DNA of 64,000 nt, taken from contig OX485807.1 of assembly GCA_950295325.1 (NCBI GenBank), forward strand, positions 18,943,666 to 19,007,665. The letters run 5' to 3'. Every line of letters begins with the position of its first letter. Within the stretch, counting starts at the first letter, position 1. Under the pieces are notes generated by a model. The model worked only from the letters and a program-made list of their open reading frames with translations. It did not search any database and had not been told where the DNA came from. The position numbers and the translations under genes are program-made. Shown here one piece after another: positions 1 to 14,200 of the stretch. The stretch comes from Polytrichum commune. Taxonomy: Eukaryota > Streptophyta > Polytrichopsida > Polytrichales > Polytrichaceae.

Positions 1-89
1 CCAAATAGTTATCTTAAATTGATAAACTTGGAGACATATTATATTAAACCAAATCCTCCCCTCTTTTTCCACCAACAAAATATGCAATG

Positions 90-247
90 GTCCCGCAACA
101 TGGTTCATTCTCACTTCACACTATGCTTGAGGGCCAAAGACTACATAAAATGGCTATCCCAACACCCATGGTACGGCCTTTGGATGAGAGTCAAGGGTCC
201 TCACCATTACAAGGTCACGGCTCTTGGCTCATGTGTGAAGTGGCCCT
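90..247 (+). repeat. Diverged right end of the GGGCCACTTCACACA element
   Basis: This stretch matches, with many differences, the last ~150 bases of the element at 456-956, including the shared 'acggcctttgga' block and the end 'tgtgtgaagtggccct' with one change. It is a truncated older copy of the same family. No reading frame here looks coding, and bases 1-90 and 248-455 hold nothing I recognise except a short segment near 375-445 that recurs at about 52240-52310. Confidence 0.6.
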
Positions 248-455
248 AAGTGGCCGTAGCAAGGAATCTGCAACAGCAACAACAACAATAAAGAAGAGGG
301 AAAACACGGGGAAGACATAAAATGACAGCAATGCGAAGATACTAGGATTGGTAGATTTACGACGTTTTCAAGGTTTCGAATTGGCGACGTGGCCTCAGCA
401 GAGGCCAAAACCCTGGTTCGCCTCCCATAGACTTCTTTTCGACCAGTTATTTCTC

Positions 456-956
456 AGGGCCACTTCACACACAAGACTGAGAGCCCGTGACCGTTACACT
501 TCAAGCACTCTCATTGGTGGAAAAGGTGGAGCCGGTCCAAGTTCACTTCACACTACCCTTGAGGGACCGACGGAGTATGTGAATGCAAGTTGGATGTAAA
601 GTCTACACGGATTCCTACATGGCATCGAATGGATCATGTTTCATGGTCACTTGGACTGTTTTCACAAACCACGTCTTGGAGGTAGGCCTAACACAAAACC
701 GGGAGACCATGGCACTCCGAACGCTCACAACCGTTGGTTTATTCCAATTTATCATGTGTGAGGTCCTAAATGAATAGAGATTCATTGAAATAGCCTTTGG
801 TTGAGGGTCCGGTCACATATGACTTCACACTACACGTGAGGGTCCATGACCACACGACATGATTTTGGAAGTGTCTTGGGACGGCCTTTGGACACTTTCT
901 TTTGGGCTCTTATAATTTCATGGTCACGGCTCTTGGCTTGTGTGTGAAGTGGCCCT
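456..956 (+). mobile_element. ~500-bp MITE-like element, copy A1
   Basis: The element starts AGGGCCACTTCACACACAAG and ends with the near reverse complement of that sequence. The terminal inverted repeats run for about 36 bases and include the shared block GAGAGCC(C)GTGACC. It has no coding capacity of its own: the 64-codon frame inside it recurs in the inverted copy A2 only because the DNA is copied. I see no clear target-site duplication in the flanks ('tatttctc' against 'caaaccca'). The AGGG start is compatible with hAT-derived MITEs, but without a target duplication the superfamily is a guess. Confidence 0.75.
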
Positions 957-3900
957 CAAACCCAACCGGTTCGTTTGTAACTAGCGGCCGATTCTCCATG
1001 TCATTTGGCCAACAAGGAATACAAGAGACTAATTTAGTGTGCCTTGCTAAGATCGAGACATTCATAATCGACCATGTTCATTTAACCGTTCATTGGGGTA
1101 CATGTAATGCCGACATGGATGAGATATGTTGGTCTATATTTTTAAAGTAAATGGAGTTAAGGTTTACATGGTGGCAACTTGTGATTGATTACCCTCATAA
1201 GAGTTTTGACAACTATCATAGCTAAGAACTGCATTAAATATGATATTTAGCGTCATATGGTATTTTATGTCACTATGGTAACTTGTCGGATGACACTCTC
1301 TTATGAATGAGTGAACAAATATTGTTATGGATGATGGATGAGTTCATCCATTGGCCAAAACACTACCTTCTATTATCAACAACTTGTGATGAAATATTGT
1401 CATGGATGATTGAAAATTGGATGAAAAATCACTTGACAAGTGACAACAATTGCAAGACTATCAATCTATAACCCCCCCCCCCCAAAAAAAAAAAAATTTA
1501 CAAGGAATGATAAATAATGTTAGGTTAACATGTAGTGTTGGTGACACTTTACCACAATTTACAATTAGTATTGAGCAAGACAATTAGAATCGGTAACACT
1601 AAATATCATATTCAATGTAGCATTTAAATGAGCAGTTATGAGTTAACCTATAGATCGATCATGTGTTTCAATAAAATTTGACCGCTTCAAAATTTGTAGC
1701 AATTTCAATATTCATGAAAAATTAAAAGTAAAAGTTGAATCTACTTAGCATATGTTTCTCTTCCCAAGAAAACTAATTTCATGCTATAACTCCTCTTAAA
1801 CATATGCAAATTCTCTCATTTTTCCGGTTATAGATGCCTCGAGCTTAGTATTGTTGAACATGGTGTAAGGCCCTATTAACAACATGCACTTCCAAGTTCC
1901 AACTCCACAAATAATTTTGGGCGTTGGATGGGCTTGGGAATTGTCTAGTCCACTTATTACATTGTGAGTCACATAGATTGTCATTTCGGTTCTAGAAGGG
2001 GGAGCATAAATGTTAAGTTCTAGGGGTCCAAAGTGAAGATTATGTGCCTCTTGAAATGCCCTTTCCATTGTGTTCATTGTGGAGCTTGAGATGGTTTCCA
2101 TTTCCATTTCCATATACATCGTCCAATCTCATCGTGACACGTATGCTTTTGGTGTCCATTCCTAACAACGAGCCTTGCCATTACCACTTCAAAGACAAGC
2201 ATGTACTGAAGAAGGTTCTAGACCACATAAGGTCCGGATACTTACCGGACTTAACCCTCAAAGGCATTGGAACCCCTGATTTTTTAGACGATCTAATGAA
2301 ACCATAATACGCTCCAGGAAGTTAAGGGTTAAAGTGAGAATCTATCGGGTCTGCATGATTGACACCATATAAAACATGGTTTGTTACAAAGTGGAATTGA
2401 AATACGATTACATGTAACAACAAGGGTAAGATGTGCATGGTATGTATTTGCCTACAAGTCACTTATTGAATGCCAACTATACTTCCGCAAAACGTCACAG
2501 TGATTGTGAGAATGTGCATCACCTTCACACCATGCTCGTGTATCACGTTTGGGTCAACTATCCATCAAATTTGGAACATGTATAAGTTTTGAATAAGAAA
2601 ACCGAACAAGAGTTTGTACATTAGTGCGTTGAATTCTTTGTCATATGTCAATGATAATAGTTTATATTAAAAACATAGATGCCTCAATGCTTAAAGTGAC
2701 GGCTCCAACATCATCTTCCATTAACCCTAAAGGCCGATACAAACGTTTTTGTCCAAATACTCACCTACGTCCGACCATGCCAACAAACAAATCTACATCG
2801 TACTCTTCTGATTTTGGACCAAGAAATGGTTGAAATTCTAGGAGGCACACTCTCAACTTTACAAAGATGTCACGTGTATGGTCAGATCTATCATAAGAAG
2901 TCCCAATCTTCTTCAATAAGCTTCTAAATTGGACGAAATTGTTTCAAACGATTTTGGAAGACTTGTGTGCTTTGGTGTTTGAGCCCGGGCTTCATGAGCC
3001 TCTTGGACCTTGAAGGGTTCCGATATTTCCAAGGGCTTCAATTCTTCTACATAATAGAAAAACTTGTTCGTTGAAAATGGTTGACCCGATCGAAGAAAAT
3101 CCAAAAAGCGGGCGCTAGGTAGTATCACTCGAAAGAAATATGGGCATTGAGTGCATAGCCACTACATGACAATGAGAAAAGTAGTCCGTGCCTACTAGCT
3201 TTCTCTACAAGCAATGAGATCTAAAGAAGTTGGTCATAGGTACAATAGTACTACTAAAGCTTATTCAAATCGCATGTGAGACACTCGCCCCCTCTTCTTT
3301 TTGAATCCATCTCAAGTGTCCCTCCCGACTTTCAAATGCCGCCATAGGGTTGCTTATTGTACACACGTGTACCTTCATCCTATGAACTCTACAAGAAGTA
3401 TCTAAGGTATGTGGGTGTTATTTGGTTCCTTTTCATGTTCTCCAACTTCTATCAATTAGATTTACACAAACAAATCTTGCGTTTCATTCGCAAATTTATA
3501 ATGAAGTTGCGGTTTTAAAAACTGGGTTGAAATCAAAGCCCTCTTGGTTTAGTTATGGTTGCTGGAAGTGCATGTTTGTTGAATTTTGAATTGTTACGAG
3601 TTGTTATGAGTCCTTTCAACTGTGTGCACTATCGAGTGTAGAGTAGTTATTAATATTTCAAAGACGTAGTTTGATATCTTTTAAACATGTGTCTTTGTGA
3701 TGTTTGCTCTTTGGTCCTCGCCAAACCACACACCAATCAAATATAGGGGTCCAGTTATGAAAACAAGTTGCGTAAGACCCATCAACTTGAAGTTAAGGCT
3801 TGAGTTGCATTTCATGTGTAACATGAGCTTGGACGAGCCCACTATGGTACTTCCATGAGGTTTGGATGGGTCTTCTTACGTACAATGAATGTGGGAAAAA

Positions 3901-5284
3901 ATGTCAATCGATTAGCAAATCTTGTTTGAATTCAATGTCGTGAAAATAAGTTTAAGGTGATTAAATCTTAATGTGTGGAGAAGTTTAAGGAGCACATATG
4001 TGGGATGTGAGGCTTTGAAATGTGAAATTTACTTTAGTGTTCACATAGGTGTGCTTGAAGTGGTTAGTGTTGAGTGGGTGTTTGAGTAGGGATTTTGCGG
4101 CTATCCAAATCGTGTTTCAAGTGAATGTCAACTTATTCACAAGTTATGGACAAAATGAAAATTTGCAAGTGCAGTTCTATTGGCAAACCCCATGATAGAA
4201 GTGATAACAAGCAATTCTAGATGTGGTTTGCATCTCTTGTTGTAGCATGCTTTAGTTGCACGGACATTGTGTTATTTGTGTAAAAAATACACATCTATAG
4301 AGAATACTTTACCATATTGTTTCTCAAAGTATGTAGAATCGATAATTTCATCATATTCTCCTAATTTCTCCCTCCAAATAATTTGTTCTACAAGGTGTTT
4401 ATCTCAACTATGCAAAAATACTCTTAGATGCATTATTAAATAAGGACTTTGTCCATATTTACTTAAATCCTAGTTATTCTAAAATCACCTAGTCGTTGTG
4501 TTGATTTTTCGGAATAATAATTGGAGCATTAGTTTGAGGAGGAAAAAAAAACCATTTTGTCCCCATAAGAAAGTGTGTGAATAAGACATGTTCACTTTAC
4601 CTGGCGGTGTTGAACACATTATCGACTCTTGATTTCCATTGGAAAGAGATATGCCCTCCACTCAAAGTGTCTTAGGGTGCACCATGCAGTACTACACTTT
4701 CACACTCAAAATAAAAATTTAAGAATTCACATTGTCCAACATGTTAATAATGAAAGTGAGCCTTAAACAACATGCGTAATTTATTCCCAATGGAAAGTAT
4801 GTATGATAATAACCATTGGGTAGACCCCACTAGCAGTTTCATGTCGCTCGCCCAAGTCGCCCTAATGGGAAATATCTAATACATTATTCATGCTTCATTT
4901 GCATATTTGGTGAGATAAACGAGCCCTCCAATATATTTATAGTCTTGGTATCTAAAATTGTGCCCCATTTGTCATGGGTTTTCTCATGGGAGGCTCAAAA
5001 CCATGTGATACTAACATAGATGGTGCTAAACCCATCACTTTACGCGTTAGGTATAGCCAATGCTATAAGATTGACAACTACTCAATGATTATTGACACCA
5101 ATCAAATGGATTTTTGAATGCACCAAATTGACCTCTACGTACAAATTTGACTTATGTATGATAAAGTTATAGGGTTTCAAAGTTTTAGTAAGCGAATGAC
5201 CCAATACCATCCAAAAGAGCCTCATATTAAGGTGGTGGACATTCTCAAGTGCGTAAGTATTGTACATGGTTTAACATTGTACAT
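957..5284. other. Gene-free interval between two inverted elements
   Basis: AT-rich DNA lying between A1 and A2. No open frame above ~107 codons, no recognisable domain and no consistent exon series on either strand. Bases ~1040-1760 are related in inverted orientation to ~39430-39760, so part of it is a dispersed repeat. Bases ~1238-1350 also match ~19050-19140 in inverted orientation. It carries a C10/A13 homopolymer pair at about 1471-1496. Nothing supports a transposase, so a composite transposon is only a possibility. Confidence 0.5.
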
Positions 5285-5765
5285 GGCCACTTCACACACG
5301 AGACAAGGGCCGTGACCATGAAATTGTGAGAGCCCAAAAGAAAGTGTCCAAAGGCCGTCTCAAGGCACCTCCAAAACCATGTAGTGTGGTCACGGATCTT
5401 CAAGTGTAGTGTAAAGTCATATGTGACCACATTCAATGAATTTCTATTCATGCATGTCTTCACACATGATAAAATGGAATAAACCAACGGTTGTGAGCGT
5501 TCGGAGTGCCCTGGTCTCCCGGTTTTGTGTTAGGCCTACCTCCAAGAGGTGGTTTTCGAAAATAGTCCAAGTGACCATGAAACATGATCCACTCGATGCC
5601 ATGTAGGAATCCATGTAGACTTTACATCCAACTTGCATTCACATACTCCGTTGGTCCCTCAAGCGTAGTGCAAAGTGAACGTGGACCGGCTCCACCTTTT
5701 CCACCGATGAGAGTGCTTAAAGTGTAATGAACACGGGCTCTCAATCTCATGTGTGAAGTGGCCCT
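5285..5765 (-). mobile_element. ~480-bp MITE-like element, copy A2 (inverted)
   Basis: Reverse-oriented relative of the element at 456-956, alignable over nearly its whole length. The termini are GGCCACTTCACACACGAG at the left and TGTGAAGTGGCCCT at the right. The two copies share a 64-codon frame at roughly 85% identity, which reflects DNA homology and not a gene. The flanks show no obvious target duplication. Confidence 0.75.
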
Positions 5766-8700
5766 AATCATGATTCTATCAACCTCACTTATTTAATTTT
5801 AGCCTAACCCTAAGTATGCCACCCAAGCATCGTGGAGATTTGATTCATAGATAGGACTACATTGTTCTAAAGGGCCCATGGAACATTCCGTGTCAAATGA
5901 AAGAGTATTATGATAATGGTTGTTACATTCTTGCGGCTCTTGTACCTTACATTAAGCGTGGCAATTTGAGCATGAATATCAACTTCTTCTACAACCACAC
6001 CGACCTCATCGTATTCGATTCTCCCCCCAAATTGTGCTAAGAACATGTCTCTTTTAGCATGCAATATTCTTGGATGGGAAAGATGCATCCCGAATCCCGA
6101 GAAGTGTTAGTATCTTACTAGGGTTGGGCGTTGCGAATACGCGCAACCACCAATAAACATTTGTGTGAGATTCTAGCTTCAACAACACAAATTATCTTCC
6201 TTCTTTAGTTTTTTTGACGTTTTCCTTCTTTTGGGCATATGGCACCTCGACTTCACTAGACTTTCATGTTGATGAGAGGACCCTCCAATCATCTCAAACT
6301 TATCAATTGATGCATCATAGATCGTTGTAATGTATTGTCTAAGTAAGTTCTCATATGTCTGTTTTTAGCATTATGGTAAACTAACCTCAATGTATCCACT
6401 CATGGACTAACTAACAAAATATAGCATTTGTAATCTAGACTACGATGTTGTTATAGCTTGAGTAAAAGTGTAATTGATTACTACTGTCGTAAAGAGAAAT
6501 AATAAGAAATGAATTTGATGTATTTCAATACTTTCGTTCTCAATCAAAATATGTCGATTGAGCATGTGTTTGAAATTATGAATTGTTAAGTATGAATGAG
6601 AATTGGAAAAGTGATAAATCCAATATCATTTCTACTTACATATAATATTAATTTATCTTACAAAATCATGTATTTGAGGTTTGACCTCTTTAAATTCTAT
6701 AAAAAAATTGTTGAGTAATAGATTGTTCATAGATTCTTAAATTTTGTTTGATAGGGCCTTTTCAATTTATATTGAGATCTTAATTCTCCAAGCAAGCATA
6801 ATAAAAGTGTTGCAGAAATAATTTATATTGGTTGGTTATGCCATGTAGTCTGAAATGTTTTTAGAACCATGCTCTCATAGGGTTTCTAGCTTTAAAAGGT
6901 ACAATCAATAATGCATCTTAAACTACAAAAAATGAGAAATCTAAAGTTGCCATGGAAAATATATGCAACCATGTTTGGGTTGATTACTCCTCTAGTATAT
7001 ATGTTCTTCTTGATTGATTTAATAGTTCACCCCTTGATTATTTAGATTGCCGCCATGCAATATTGCTCACAAAATTCTTGCATTTTAAACTGAAAACAAG
7101 GAGTTATGAACAAAATTTGTCAATCTCGTGACACATTTATCAACCATGATGTGCTAATTGTATGTGAATGCACACCTAGTAAGATTTTCATGTGGATGCC
7201 AATCTTTCTTTAAATTATTTTTGGAAATATAAGCACTTGTGATTCGGGGGCTTGGGTTGACTTGCACATTGGAGATTCTTATAATGCATTACCTTCAGAG
7301 TTGGACTTGAGAACACGATTGACCTACCTCCATTGCAAAATTTGTACTCCAATATTGACTATAAAGAATGAATCATTGTGGCATTTATTTTCTTTCAAGA
7401 TTGAATTTTGCCATTTGAAGGAGTGTGATAGAGCATTGAAACATCACGGGTTGTGTCCAATGTTGCATTTTGGCAACATTAATTTCCAAGTTCTACATAG
7501 TCTTACAATTTCATGTCAAGAGATGTTCTTTGAGGACGAGTTACAATGAACTTGACTATAAGTTAAACTTAATCAATCTTTTTATTTAAAATTGCTTCCC
7601 CCCCTATCTATATGTGTTTGGCACATTGTTTGCTTTGATCAGTGATGAATATATTTGAGGTTGCATGAATGTGCAAAAAATAGTACTTCAATGGTGGGGG
7701 TTGTGTGAAGCAAATGTAGAATTCAAATGGTTGGTTGATTCAAGTGTTGCAATCCAATAATGTCGATTTTAGTAAGTACACATTTTCTCATAACATGGTT
7801 TAGACATCAATTCTTGCCCTACCAATGTCCAAGGTGATGTCATTTGGCACTTAAAATTTTCAACTACAAAAAATTCCATCAATTTAGCACAAAGTTATGG
7901 CATTTTGCATACACTTGTATATTGGGTCCAAGTGATAATCTTTTGAAGGGTTGTTTGTACACCTTGAATATTATTGTATTGGAATATGATGAGAGATATT
8001 TTATACTTTACTCTTTGAAGCTAACTTGTAAAATTATTAATAAAACATAATATAGTTGAAAAAACTAATTTAACCACAACCATGTACAAATGTGCAATTT
8101 GTTTGGAGCATCCTACTATACAACGTAAACATGATGCGATTATGGATTGTTTGACTTAAATATGAGTTGATTGGATGTAAGAAATACCATGGTACCAAGG
8201 CAACTTGGATGCGAATTGATGTTTTTTGATTCATCAAACATGACATGTGTCAACAAAATGCTGATTCAAAACCCATGGTATACTTGATGTCATGCAAAAA
8301 CAAAGTACATGCAACAACATTGCTACAAGGTTACTAGAAATGGCACCATGTGATCTAAAATCCCACCTCAAATATATTGCAAAAGTTTTGTGTGCATATT
8401 GGATTTATATCCAACCAGATGCTTGGAAGCATTGAGCACTACAAAATTATGCATATTGGCGTGGAACATGTTGCATTTGTTTTAGTGTTTGAACGTTGTT
8501 TCGACAAGTTTAATGTTGGTGTCCACGAGGGTTAGCTTTGTATGTGTGTTAAGGGTAATTTTTGTAATTTCTAAACTACTTGATTAGCATGCCAACCAAC
8601 TTGAATATGGTTAAAGGTAGGATACACATACTGAAAAGAGAGGGGAGCTAAGAGGCCGCCCACACATATTGGTGGTGGGCAACAATGAACGAGCGAACTC

Positions 8701-11276
8701 CATTCATTGTTGCTAGTATGTGTGGGTGGAAATTCTCTTGTTGGGAGCAAAATGGCAGCAAACTATAAGCAAAACCAGTGAATGGTTGTAATGATTGTCC
8801 ATTACAGCCAGTCGCTGTTGCCAGTGAAAAACTCATGGAAAGTGGGCCCATGATGGTGGGAGGCTTCCTCTAGTCCCTCCACCAGCATGCGTGGGCAAGG
8901 CTATAAGACACAAGCAATAAATGATGAGTAGTGAGCGTTGAGTAATCCTATACTATATTATATTGTGTGCACCTAAATACACTTCCTAGTTCAAAAACAC
9001 GATGGTTATAGGATGCTAGTACGTGTAATCCCATGGACCGCTCATATGATAGCATTCCCCACTAAGAAGATGGACCCATGTGTAAACTTGCATGAGGTTG
9101 CACATGTGCCATAGTCGAGGGGTATATTCATCTTGTCCAAAGATAATTTATCTTCTTAGCAAGCCATGCACAATTATCTATGAGCTTCATAATTAATGTA
9201 AATTGGGCATATGTACATTGTGGAATAGTCCATAAATGATTTGAGCACCTTCAAGTGGCTTTTGAGGTTGCCATGCCATTTAGCAAAACAAGTGAATTAT
9301 GGGCTCATGCTTTGTTTCATATATTCTTATATGTCATTCAAAATATTGGATGGGCTTAGCTGATCCAAAGTGCTAATGGATGTTGATGTGAGAGGGTGCA
9401 ACATGGATTTAGTTGCACAATTTTGCCACCTAGCTGGCTGCCCACCCTCCCAAGCAACTATATGCAACTAAAATGACCCATTTTTGGGCCTTCTAACAAG
9501 GTTAGAGTTTAGGAAGAGGCTAATATCAAGAAGGCCAATCATCTAGATCAACACTTAATTGCATGTATTGGGTGCAAACCTACAAATGTTTTGTGTTAGG
9601 TGCACCAACCTTCATAGGGAACTTATGCCTTGCCGTCATGAGCTTGAACTTGAATCTATGATGGACAACAAACACTGCACATGTGCAACAAATTGTATAT
9701 AGCTTGAGTGACAATGCAAAAAGCAGAAAACTATATTGGATGTGCATTAGGGTGTTTGATGCCCATCAAAATATCTCAAATCAGCCATGCTTCAACTAAC
9801 CTTCCAGAATCTATCAGATTTCATTCCGCTATGACTGGACATTACACTTGAGATCTAATTTTTCTCATGAAACTTTGTTGAAAGATGACCATTATCAATC
9901 CCTTGGAAAATCGGTGTTGTAATGGGTGCTCTATTTCATCTTCAGTAGTATAATCTCCACACTACAAAATTTAGTCCGATCCATACTGAATTCACTCCTG
10001 CCAAAAATCAAGTGTGTAATGTGGGTGTTTTGCAATTAGTGTGTTCCCAACACAATTTGATGGGTGGTAAATATGCAAAAGGGTGGCAGGACAGGAAGAT
10101 GTACATCACAAAGTTGGCATGCCATGTAAATGTGACAGGTTTTGAGAGGTTTCATGTAAGTCGTGTCTAATTAATAAGCTGCACCTAAATGAGCACATGT
10201 GTCTAGTTGAGCATAGCTTCCCTTTGTTAATTTATGTAGGAATTTTATATGATATAATACATGCATGTCCATGGTGAGACAAGATGAGACATAAAATGTG
10301 ACATTTGTTTTTGAATTTATATGCCATATCAAGTTTGCAATCATGAATTTCATACATGACAAATCATAGATTGCGTAAAGAGACTGCCCTCAAAGAAATG
10401 CATACATCCTACAAAGCTCCCTACGGTATTTCCATTTGCCCTTCCCATTTCTTGCCCAAGAAAGCGGAGGATCCAAGGTAGAATTCTTTGAAAATGAGTG
10501 AAAAGTTCCTTGGGGTCCAATACACTTTGACCTGCCCTGGAATGTTGTGAATATGAGCCATTTTAGGATATTTGAATCCTCAAAATCCTATTTCTCAATT
10601 AATATTTTCCCAATTAATTGATTTACTTTATTCTCTCCAAGGTACAGATTACAATTGACTAGAACACATTGGCTGATTGGAGAAGAAAATGAAACGACAT
10701 GGCCAAAATTGGAAAACCAAGAGAATTTAACCAGTTCCTAGGATAGAGACCATGTATGTAGAGGATCATAACCCCCTTCTTCAAAGTTTAAAGTATGAGC
10801 AACCACAAGTAAAGGTCAGCATATACTGGTTAGAGATGACATTGAGGTTGTATAGGTTCAAAGATAGCACCTAGGAAGTTCACTCTGTAATGAAACTCTC
10901 CATGTTATGGCTAGTAGTTGCTCAAGGTACAGACAGCTGGTAAGTTCCCTATGCAAATGGAACTCCCTCAGGCTAACAGATAACAACTTAAGGCTAAGGA
11001 CCAAGTACCAAAATGGAAGCAAATGACCTGTCTTAGTCCAAAAAATTACCTCCATAGGCTTGGACACTATCACTCCAGATTCACTATCCACTAACCTCAA
11101 AACAGGCGACTGAGAATATATTAACATCACTATTTTCAGACAGGCGAAATTGAGTGCATACGATTTCCAGAGAAGTGTATCCACTGGGGATGCATACCAA
11201 GATTCCCGGATTGATAGCAGCTTGGAGGTTGTTGGACATTAAATATGACAAGTTAAATTCTGATCAGTCAAAGCGA
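5766..11276. other. Intergenic AT-rich DNA, no gene recognised
   Basis: About 5.5 kb with only short, domain-free frames on both strands. A 95-codon frame at 7262-7549 has ordinary composition but no recognisable domain, and its A+T bias matches the surroundings, so I do not call it. Around 8655-8735 there is an imperfect inverted repeat (ccacacatatt against agtatgtgtgg). The last few hundred bases (10.8-11.27 kb) probably hold the 3' untranslated region of the B3 gene. Confidence 0.4.
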
Positions 11277-14200
11277 TCACTCAATTTTCTCCCCGGATAC
11301 TACCTGCATGCCATATGAAATAAATAGAACTAACATATCAACGGAAAAAAATAGTGTCAATTGAAAGGAAAGCATCAACTTGAGGTTTTAATATTTTTTT
11401 TCTGTAAAGTGTCAGATCCGGGGCATGAGTAGAAATCAAGCTTGGAACTCATCCTCTATTTAAAGGACATTAATGGCTTTTCCTGTTAGAGGACAACTTT
11501 GCTGTTGGAGAGCCTAACATACTTAGACCTTCAGCAATTAGAACGTGTAAGGTATGTGAGCTCAAAACAGATACAGATTACAAAGTGATCAGGATCTTCT
11601 AGAATGTAGCTCCTCATTCAGAATGCACCCCTAGGAGGTTCATGCAATGGTAGCCGTTTATAAAAGGTATCCATTCTAGGCTCACATACGTTACAACCTC
11701 ACAACCTCAGGGATAGGCACGATGAAGTTATAGAGGCAAACAGTTCACAGAACCAACAAAATAGCTCGTGGTCAAAGCAGACACTTACAATGGTGCCCAC
11801 ACCATCTTCATACAATGTCATTGCATCCTTCTCCTTCAGATCGTGATATCTCATAAATTCTCCTGCATGAAGAACAAACACAGATAATTATTGTACAAGC
11901 TTGCCTGACCCAGTGCTAGTATCTTTATGACTCCAGCTATATATGAAGCATCTGCAAGGGGATATTGGATGTCAAGTTCTTCACAGGTAGGCCTTAGGTC
12001 TCACCAGAACTAATGGCACACATTTTGACTCGAGAAATGGTGCCAGCTAAAGCAGTCCAGTCTCCATGTCCCCACATGTCATGTATGCAAGACAATAAAT
12101 ACAATGTGCTTGCATATTTTTAAGACATGTGTTGTATACAGAATTTTCTTGCAGCATGAAGCAGGAGGAATTCATTGCTTTACAGCAGACAATCGGCTCT
12201 TGGCAAACTCTGACCTGACAGATTTGAGGCGTCAAACAGGTTTCACTATGAAAACACTTGTGATGACCCTATTTCTTCAAGAACCAAATCACATACACTA
12301 TAGGACCTTACAATTCTTGCTGCATTGAAAGCAGGTTCAATTTATATGGATCAGAGTTATGCTTCTTGATGAGAGCTCCAGTCAAGGACCAAAACCAATT
12401 AATAGTTCAGACAACCACAATTTTTTCCTTTTCAACTCTTGGTTTGGTACAAGGATAATCATCAATGCACGATCTCATTGAAATCTTGCCCAAGCAAAAG
12501 ATGTACCAGGTCATGAACATCGTGGGTAACACTCACTTGGTAGGCATGATAATTGACAGAATCTCAATATATTGATGGTAAACTAGTTCAATCAAGTTTT
12601 GAACAAAAGACCAAACCAGAGAAATGTAGGATAAATCACAAATCAGCACCAGCTGATTGTACCTGTGTTCTCCAGCACATACATTCGACTCTTGTTGTTA
12701 AGCCACCACCTGTCCAAACACAGCCATCATGGTTATAATTAACTTTACAATTGTCAAGTTCCCTACTGCTTGCAGAAGCCAAGAGGATACTCTTGTCATG
12801 AACTCAATGTAAATTAGCACCTGCGGATACAAACCAGTATGCTGGTCCTCATTTAACTCCGAACTTTACAGTTGGTTTCCATGGAAGGGAACACAGATGG
12901 ATATTTGTGTGAATTATGGAGAACAGTCCACAACAATCACAAAAATGTCAACTTGATATATGCTCCAGGATATATACTGACTTGTATCTGAATATCCATT
13001 GCTTCAAGCGATTATGGTCCACCATTGGTATCAATACACCCTCCTTAACCTCCACATGAGGGAGATAACCTTCTGCATCTTTCTGCAATATTACGCATCA
13101 ACCACATTTTAGACATCTTGCCTATAACATTGCAATGCTGACTTCTGTGCACACAATTTGTTTTGAGACCTGGGGATATCTAGAGCAGCTCAGTAATGTC
13201 TTGTAATGCCCCATTGACATGACCCTTCATTAGTTGTTGAAGGCATAGCTCCTGGCCCTATATCCTATAGTTGGGCTCCTCGTGTCTGTTATCCTCATTA
13301 GGTCATTCTTAAACTTCTGATTTGAGAGACATATACTCAGAAAACACAGGTATGTTGGACTCTCACCTTGGGGAGTACGACTCTGCCAAGTTCACCAACA
13401 TCAGAAACACTCAAACATTTGCGAAGGAGGAATCTCAAAGGCTCAATCCACATGTAAACCTTCAAACAACACTCAGTTTTGATTGTCAGTCTGTGAACAC
13501 CTGATAATACTAGGTAGTGTACAGCCGACCTTGTAAGAATCTGCATACCATGATCCTAATTCCTGATGTGTTGGGTCCCCTATTGGAAGGGGTTCCGTTA
13601 GCACTAGTACCCCTCTCCCCATGCCAAAATAATTTAGCAAATGGAAACAAAAAGAGTGATCCAGGTTATGACAAAATCAAAGTATTCCCTGGCCACATGG
13701 TTCAATTGCAAACTTGTGATTGTATCAGTGCAAAGGAAAAGTCCTCTTGTAGAAGGTTGCTCTATTATGTGTGTGTACACAACTTCTCAAGTCTCTAAGT
13801 GTTGCAATGACTAACCTACTAGTGAGTGATTTTCCTATTTGCTACGGGCATCTATCCAACTGCAGTTCAAGTTCACATGCAAGTGGCGCTTCTTTCCCCT
13901 GGTTCACATGGTTAATTGAACCAATGATCAATAGGAGATTGTCTTCTTCCTTTGCTTTTAGTGCCTCCACATAGAAATACCCTATCTGACCTTGGGATTC
14001 CCTAACCCATTAGAATCAGGAAGAAACCTTCAAAATTTGCCACATGTCATTCTTACATAGGACAAGACTTGGTTTGTAATTTACATGGAAAGTATGTTCT
14101 CAAACTCGTTAACATGAATTAGAGCACTCTATACAGTAAAGTAAGCAGGTCTAAAATGGACACTTTTAGCTCTGCACCCACTTCTCCTAGCTTAGTAATC

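Noticed and set aside
583-777. 64-codon frame shared with 5444-5638
   Set aside because: The similarity is explained by the two copies of a non-coding inverted-repeat element.
10858-11184. 108-codon minus frame downstream of the B3 gene
   Set aside because: It lies after the proposed B3 stop, has no B3 or other motif, and is more likely 3' untranslated or intergenic sequence.
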